In this document: piece after piece, positions 14,615 to 17,979 of the stretch
How the letters are laid out: every line of letters starts with the position of its first letter
Numbering within the stretch: the stretch's first letter is position 1
Source: Helicobacteraceae bacterium
Lineage (GTDB): Bacteria; Campylobacterota; Campylobacteria; Campylobacterales; SZUA-545
Reading direction: 5' to 3'
Length of the DNA stretch: 17,979 bases
Assembly: GCA_031273735.1 (NCBI GenBank)
Contig: JAISRI010000178.1
Location: 1 to 17,979 of the forward strand
Notes under the pieces: generated by a model
The model's database searches: none
What the model was told of the DNA's origin: nothing
The model's input: only the letters and a program-made list of their open reading frames with translations
Position numbers and translations under genes: made by a program

Positions 14615-15502
14615 ATGCGTTATATATTCGCATTTGTTTTGTCTACTGGCTTGGCGGCGTTAGCCGCCGCCGAGCCTTCCGCTTTTAGAGCGGGAAACGT
14701 CAATAGTAGTAGCGGGGCGTATGGGCTTACCGAAGCCGAAAAAACGATTCGCGCCAACAAACAGGCAATCGATCGGCTTGAAAAGCGCGTTTTTGCTTTG
14801 GAGCAACAGATCGAAAGGTTGAGCGAGCTTGTCGAGGGAATGAGCGCCACAAACAAATCTAACGGCGAAGCGATCATCGCTTTAAGACGAAGCGCTACCA
14901 GCTTAGAGGAGCTTGCGAAGCAAATCACCGACTCGGAAGCGAAAAATAAGAAACAGTTAGACGGCTTGGGAGCGCGTCAAGACGCTTTGGAAAAACAGGT
15001 CAATAAAGCCTTAACGGATCAGGCGAAAAATCAAGAAAAACTTGCTAAAGCGATCGAATCGAGCGCGTCAAAAGCGCAACTTGAAAGAGCGGTAAGAACC
15101 CTTAGCGGAGTCGCGCCGAACTTTGACAACGAACAGCCCGACGCGGTTTTAAGCGAGGCTAGAAAGCTAATCGAGGCGAAAGATTACGACGGAGCTTACG
15201 ATCGGATCAGCTATTTGATTGGCAAGCAACACAAGATCGCCGAATCTACCTTTTATCTTGGGACAATCTACTACTTCCAAGAGAACAACGAGAATGCGTT
15301 AGAAGCGTTTAAGTCAAGCGCAAATCTCGATAGCGCGGCAAAATATATGCCCGTGCTTTTCTACTATTCAGGTATCTGCCACGAACGGCTTAAAAATAAC
15401 GCCGACGCGCGCAAGTTTTACGAAACGTTAATCAAACTTTACCCTGATCATACCACGATCGAAGGCGCGAAAAAGCGTTTAGCCAAACTTCCGCAAACCT
15501 AA
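14615..15502 (+). CDS. cpoB: Tol-Pal associated periplasmic protein CpoB/YbgF
   Basis: CpoB coordinates the Tol machinery with peptidoglycan synthesis at the division site. The 295-residue protein has a signal peptide (MRYIFAFVLSTGLAALAAA) and a long N-terminal coiled-coil (about 40-160, heptad-rich RLEKRVFALEQQIERLSEL). C-terminal tetratricopeptide repeats run from about 172 (EARKLIEAKDYDGAYDRI, ALEAFKSSANLD, ARKFYETLIKLYP). It ends GAKKRLAKLP, close to the usual end of the family. It follows pal by 9 bases, closing the Tol-Pal operon. The gene is slightly longer than E. coli CpoB, mainly through the coiled-coil. Confidence 0.9.
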   Translation: MRYIFAFVLSTGLAALAAAEPSAFRAGNVNSSSGAYGLTEAEKTIRANKQAIDRLEKRVFALEQQIERLSELVEGMSATNKSNGEAIIALRRSATSLEELAKQITDSEAKNKKQLDGLGARQDALEKQVNKALTDQAKNQEKLAKAIESSASKAQLERAVRTLSGVAPNFDNEQPDAVLSEARKLIEAKDYDGAYDRISYLIGKQHKIAESTFYLGTIYYFQENNENALEAFKSSANLDSAAKYMPVLFYYSGICHERLKNNADARKFYETLIKLYPDHTTIEGAKKRLAKLPQT

Positions 15503-15528
15503 ACCCCAAATTATTTCGCGGGCGTTTA

Positions 15529-15551
15529 GCGAATAAATGTAATTTATCCGC
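15529..15551. terminator. Stem-loop in the convergent cpoB / PH-protein gap
   Basis: An inverted repeat has arms of 10 bases (15529-15538 and 15542-15551) with one A-C mismatch and a 3-base loop, GTA. It lies between the stops of two convergent genes, where a shared terminator is expected. The stem is AT-rich except for its GCG/CGC base, and no run of T follows on either strand. Termination function is therefore only suggested by position. Confidence 0.3.
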
Positions 15552-15570
15552 ACGTTGATTTGAGATTTTG

Positions 15571-16191
15571 CTATCTTGCTTCTTTGATAACGTCCGCTTC
15601 GTTTATGTTAGATATAAACTTCTTATGTAGTTCGTTGATATGCATAGCCGCTTGACGTCCGTTAAAAACGCTACCCATTACAATCTCGCTATCTTTTGTA
15701 AATCTATGCGCGACTCGAACGCTATAAGTTTTTAAAAGCCAACTGAGAAAACTAGGATAATATGATGCGGTATCGAGATCTCTCCATTTAACGCCCGAAG
15801 CGCCTTTAGACCAGGGCAGTATGCCGCTATATTTCCATACGCCGTCATTATCGGTATATAAACTAAAACTTCTTAAATATAAAATGTTGTAGATAAAAAA
15901 GAGCGAAGCGATCGAGGCTAACCCAATCGGCGCCCAAAACGCAATATCGTTAAAAAGCTCCATATTATCTCTTAAAAATTTTACGATCGCTCCAACTTTA
16001 TCTAGCTTTAAATCTTCTGACGTCGCTTTGTTTAGCAGACCGTTTAATTTGCTTAAAAGGTATGTTAGCCCATAGTAGGCTCCGTATAAAATCGCCAACT
16101 TAATAGCAAACGCTACGCATTCCCAGAAATACGCCGTCCATGAAATCTTAAAGCGTTTAATAACGCCGCCTTGCTCGCTCTCGACTTCCAC
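15571..16191 (-). CDS. Membrane protein with bacterial PH-like domain
   Basis: The 206-residue protein has two hydrophobic segments (about 22-46, WECVAFAIKLAILYGAYYGL, and 83-106, IAFWAPIGLASIASLFFIYN). After them comes a soluble domain from about 108. It reads SLYTDNDGVWKYSG, then GVKWRDLDTASYYPS, then SVRVAHRFTKDSEIVMGSV, and ends in a helix, AAMHINELHKKF. This plan (membrane helices, short strand-rich domain with W-x-D-L, final helix) resembles bacterial PH-domain (bPH2/YdbS-like) membrane proteins. The role is unknown. The start is GTG at 16191, supported by AAGGA (complement 16199-16203) 7 bases upstream. It is the only complete minus-strand gene and seems a little richer in A+T than its neighbours, so it may be an accessory insertion. 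Confidence 0.65.
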   Translation of the reverse strand: MEVESEQGGVIKRFKISWTAYFWECVAFAIKLAILYGAYYGLTYLLSKLNGLLNKATSEDLKLDKVGAIVKFLRDNMELFNDIAFWAPIGLASIASLFFIYNILYLRSFSLYTDNDGVWKYSGILPWSKGASGVKWRDLDTASYYPSFLSWLLKTYSVRVAHRFTKDSEIVMGSVFNGRQAAMHINELHKKFISNINEADVIKEAR

Positions 16192-16255
16192 TTAGCAATC
16201 CTTAAAATAATATTGCCGCGTATTTTCTCCAAAATTACCTTAAAAAACGTGAAAC

Positions 16256-16276
16256 CTGCGTCCTCGATCGACGCAG
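16256..16276. repeat. Perfect 7-bp inverted repeat
   Basis: CTGCGTC (16256-16262) and GACGCAG (16270-16276) form a perfect 7-bp stem with a 7-base loop. It lies in the 229-base divergent region between the PH-protein gene and the encapsulin operon. On the minus strand a T-run follows about 10 bases later, too far for a classical terminator. Purpose unknown. Confidence 0.35.
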
Positions 16277-16329
16277 AACCGTCGCGCCACAGACGCAAAA
16301 GCCGTCATAATTTGGATTTCCGCGCCGTA

Positions 16330-16342
16330 AAAACTAAGTTTT
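16330..16342. promoter_or_regulatory. Candidate operator upstream of encapsulin operon
   Basis: AAAACT-A-AGTTTT is a perfect 6-1-6 palindrome about 80 bases before the ferritin-like gene. It sits within a slightly larger repeat, GTAAAA-N6-TTTTAC (16327-16344). The AT-rich 6-1-6 shape is reminiscent of Fur/PerR-type boxes, and encapsulin ferritin genes are plausible targets of iron or peroxide control. It does not match a published consensus that I can state exactly. No clear -35/-10 pair was identified nearby. Confidence 0.3.
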
Positions 16343-16420
16343 ACTTAATTTTCAGCGTCTCGCAAGGGCTTTTTTGATACCTTTATTCGTTTATCTTTAG
16401 TTAAAAAGGGGAGGGCGATT

Positions 16421-16771
16421 ATGGCAAGCGCATATCAGGAAGAAAATCTACCAAGCGAGGTTAAGGATTTTCATCGCATTATATCGAGCGCGATGGAGGA
16501 GCTAGAGGCGATAGATTTCTACAATCAACGCGCCGCCGTCGCAAGCGATAGCGAGGCAAAGTCAATCTTTGAGCACAACCGTAACGAGGAGATCGAACAT
16601 TTCGCAATGTGCGTCGAATGGCTTCGCCGTAATAACGAAGTTTTTGACGAAGCGTTGCGCGGATTTTTGTTTAGCGAAGGCGCGATTATCGACGCCGAAG
16701 CGGCATTTACAAACGGCGATAAAAGCGGCGGCGATTTTGGCGGCTCGCTTGGCGTCGGTTCGTTGAAGTAG
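16421..16771 (+). CDS. Encapsulated ferritin-like protein (EncFtn), encapsulin cargo
   Basis: EncFtn proteins oxidise Fe(II) inside encapsulin shells and let the shell store iron mineral. The 116-residue protein has two helices with MEELEAIDFYNQR (25-37) and HNRNEEIEHFAM (52-63). Glu27, Glu57 and His60 correspond to the ferroxidase residues of the Rhodospirillum rubrum protein, and Glu26/Glu29 to its entry site. A tryptophan there is phenylalanine (F33) here. After WLRRNNEVF comes LFSEGAI, a flexible Gly/Ser/Asp-rich linker (about 96-107) and the C-terminal SLGVGSLK, the encapsulin cargo-loading peptide. GGGGAGGGCG is the ribosome binding site. The shell gene follows after 11 bases, confirming the pairing. 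Confidence 0.93.
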   Translation: MASAYQEENLPSEVKDFHRIISSAMEELEAIDFYNQRAAVASDSEAKSIFEHNRNEEIEHFAMCVEWLRRNNEVFDEALRGFLFSEGAIIDAEAAFTNGDKSGGDFGGSLGVGSLK

Positions 16772-16782
16772 GGGAGAGTACA

Positions 16783-17577
16783 ATGAGTATTTTAAAACGA
16801 AATCTTGCGCCGTTTGGCGGCGAAGTTTGGGAAGCGATAGAGGAAGAGGCGAAAAAGGTTTTTGAACGCCGTTTAACAAGCCGCAAAGTAGCGGATTACG
16901 TCGGCGCTAAAGGCTTAGAGTTTGCCGCGATCGGCACGGGAAAAACGACGGCGCTAAAAGAGACGTTAGGCGACGTTGCGATTTATGCCCGCGAGGTTTT
17001 AAAAGTTTTAGAGCTTAAAACGAGCTTTGTTTTGAAACGCGAAGAGATTAATCTGATCGAGCGCGGCGCAAAAGCGTTTGATAATAGCGTGATCGTCGAG
17101 GCGGCAAAAGCGTTAAGCGACGCGGAAAACTCGATAGTCTTTAACGGCTTTAAAAAAGAGGGGATAGCTGGTATTCTGCCCGCTATGACGCAAAAGGCGG
17201 TAAAAGCTCAAGGCGACGATATACTACCCGCGATCTCGGAAGCGATTATAGCGTTAAAAGACGAGGGGGTAAAAGGACCTTATATTCTTGCGGTTCAACC
17301 GCAATACTACGGCAAACTTTTTTCCGTAGGCGAGGGTTATCCATTAGCAAAAAGGCTAAACGAGCTTTTAGACGGCGGCAGGGCGATAAGCTCTTCGGCG
17401 ATTAAAAACGGCGCTATCGTGATCAGTATTCGCGGGGGCGATTACGAGATTTTAGGCGGCGCGGATATTTCACTTGGATTTGAAAAAGAAACGGCGCAAG
17501 GCGTCGAACTCTTTTTCTTTGAAACGTTAACGTTTCGAGTTAATACGCCAGAAGCCGCAGTTTTATTGCAGTGGTAA
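16783..17577 (+). CDS. Family 1 encapsulin shell protein
   Basis: Encapsulins are HK97-phage-like proteins that assemble into hollow cages holding enzymes with a targeting peptide. The 264-residue length matches the T=1, 60-subunit type (Thermotoga maritima, about 265). The N-terminal SILKRNLAPFGGEVWEAIEE corresponds to the conserved L-K-R-x-x-A-P start that forms the cargo-binding surface. Further matches are RKVADYVGAKGLEFAAI, IERGAKAFDNS, GIAGILPAM, DEGVKGPYILAV, YPLAKRLNELLDGG and the final ETLTFRVNTPEAAVLLQW. ATG is preceded by AGGGGAGAG. It is downstream of the ferritin-like cargo and shares its operon. No phage genes are present, so this is a domesticated shell, not a prophage. Confidence 0.94.
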   Translation: MSILKRNLAPFGGEVWEAIEEEAKKVFERRLTSRKVADYVGAKGLEFAAIGTGKTTALKETLGDVAIYAREVLKVLELKTSFVLKREEINLIERGAKAFDNSVIVEAAKALSDAENSIVFNGFKKEGIAGILPAMTQKAVKAQGDDILPAISEAIIALKDEGVKGPYILAVQPQYYGKLFSVGEGYPLAKRLNELLDGGRAISSSAIKNGAIVISIRGGDYEILGGADISLGFEKETAQGVELFFFETLTFRVNTPEAAVLLQW

Positions 17578-17775
17578 ATAAAACGATCGTCGTCGATTGT
17601 CCAGCTTTTTAGAGAGCAAGGCGACGATCCGTTTGTAGAAACTTATTTTAAGCGCAACATAGGGCGAACGACAATTGGATCTGTCGATAAACTAGCGCTG
17701 ACGGTTATGTCAAGCTTTGTTATTTACGTCACTCTCAAACGTATTTCAAACGTATCACTGCGTTGGTTAACATAA
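17571..17775 (+). pseudogene. Possible frameshifted gene remnant after encapsulin
   Basis: Directly after the encapsulin stop the same frame stays open for 65 codons (17578-17772) but has no usable start near its beginning. It reads, for example, FREQGDDPFVETYFKRNIGR, which looks protein-like. In another frame a GTG at 17571, overlapping the encapsulin end, begins VVNKTIVVDCPAF and stops at 17610-17612. The two frames join exactly if one T is removed from the T5 run at 17606-17610, giving DCPAF-REQGDDPF. This suggests a short gene broken by a one-base insertion, or a sequencing error. I do not recognise the family. There is no good ribosome binding site for the GTG, so the open frame may also be chance. 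Confidence 0.25.
17736..17757. repeat. Two tandem 11-bp direct repeats
   Basis: The unit CAAACGTATTT (17736-17746) is followed directly by CAAACGTATCA (17747-17757), identical over the first 9 bases. The spacing of one helical turn would suit a protein binding site, but only two copies exist. Confidence 0.3.
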
Positions 17776-17851
17776 TTGTCAATCTCGTAGTTTTTGCGAT
17801 AATTTTCCCGATAGAAGAGGGCGCAAAAGTTTCGTTTAAGCTACATTTGCA

Positions 17852-17857
17852 TATAAT
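17852..17857 (+). promoter_or_regulatory. Strong -10 box near right edge
   Basis: A perfect TATAAT lies in the context TTGCATATAATGCGGG, with a poor -35 match (TTTCGT, 17830-17835) 16 bases upstream. Transcription would start near 17864, just before a series of three hairpins. It may drive a gene beyond the right edge or a small RNA. Confidence 0.45.
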
Positions 17858-17863
17858 GCGGGT

Positions 17864-17960
17864 AGCGGAAGGGAAATTTCGCAATTGTTTTTCCTTTCGT
17901 ATTATAAGCCTCGAATCGGACAAATTCGAGGCTTACTTATTAAAGCGGCATAACCGCTAA
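17864..17960 (+). ncRNA. Candidate structured leader or small RNA with three hairpins
   Basis: Downstream of TATAAT the predicted transcript contains three hairpins in a row. The first pairs GAAGGGAAA (17868-17876) with TTTCCTTTC (17890-17898), 9 bp with one G-U. The second is a perfect 12-bp stem, 17905-17916 with 17924-17935, and a 7-base loop. The third pairs AGCGG (17944-17948) with CCGCT (17954-17958). No known RNA family was recognised. It could be a small RNA, a 5' leader of a gene beyond the edge, or terminators of genes from either side. Confidence 0.25.
17905..17935. terminator. Strong 12-bp stem-loop, terminator-like
   Basis: TAAGCCTCGAAT and ATTCGAGGCTTA form a perfect 12-bp stem around the loop CGGACAA. 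The stem is the strongest in the window and is followed on the plus strand by CTTATTA, a poor U-tract. It could end the encapsulin transcript or a short RNA started near 17864. The weak T-run keeps confidence low. Confidence 0.4.
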
Positions 17961-17979
17961 CTTCTTAAACATCGAGCTT

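Noticed and set aside
16245..16256. ACGTGAAAC resembling half of a parS site
   Set aside because: The other half-site is missing, so it does not form the 16-bp parS palindrome; it also lies far from parAB.
16171..16377. Plus-strand open frame of 68 codons across the divergent intergenic region
   Set aside because: It starts antisense inside the PH-domain gene, has no ribosome binding site and a composition that does not look protein-like.
17763..17960. Plus-strand open frame with TTG start and a hydrophobic beginning
   Set aside because: It has no ribosome binding site and runs through the promoter and three perfect hairpins. It could still be a further piece of the broken gene, but the support is too weak.
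1..17979. tRNA, rRNA, CRISPR arrays, insertion sequences or prophage
   Set aside because: No T-loop-like tRNA core, repeat-spacer pattern, transposase or phage genes other than the encapsulin fold were seen by eye.

Overview
The window looks like a Campylobacterota (epsilonproteobacterial) chromosome segment of moderate G+C. Two features support this. First, the gene order obgE-proB-fmt-birA-parA-parB-atpF'-atpF-atpH-atpA-atpG-atpD-atpC-tolQ-tolR-tolA/tonB-tolB-pal-cpoB is, from memory, the arrangement in Campylobacter jejuni and relatives. Second, the ATP synthase operon has two b-type subunits and lacks atpB and atpE. The exact genus cannot be read from the sequence. Codon use favours GCG and CGC, and the octamer GCGATCGC occurs at least 11 times.

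Layout. (1) Positions 1-124, minus strand: the first 41 codons of a secreted tetratricopeptide-type protein whose only sensible start codon is ATA. (2) Positions 289-5248, plus strand: seven tightly packed genes, most overlapping by 4-20 bases: Obg GTPase, glutamate 5-kinase, methionyl-tRNA formyltransferase, biotin ligase, ParA, ParB. TTG starts are common here. (3) Positions 5317-11055: seven genes for F1Fo ATP synthase (b', b, delta, alpha, gamma, beta, epsilon). (4) Positions 11065-15502: the complete Tol-Pal envelope system (TolQ, TolR, TolA/TonB-like, TolB, Pal, CpoB), which uses the proton gradient to keep the outer membrane attached during division. (5) Positions 15571-16191, minus strand: a membrane protein with a bacterial pleckstrin-homology-like domain, convergent with cpoB. 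(6) Positions 16421-17577: a two-gene encapsulin nanocompartment operon. It encodes an encapsulated ferritin-like protein ending in a cargo-loading peptide, then the HK97-fold shell protein. (7) Positions 17578-17979: no intact gene. There is a start-less, apparently frameshifted open frame just after the encapsulin stop, then a good -10 box followed by three consecutive hairpins.

Regions 2-4 are conserved housekeeping genes. The part from about 15503 onward is the accessory portion, and the encapsulin iron-storage pair is its most notable content. Both encapsulin-pair genes look intact: the cargo protein keeps the EncFtn metal-binding glutamate/histidine pattern and the shell protein is full length. 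They probably form an iron-mineralising protein cage.
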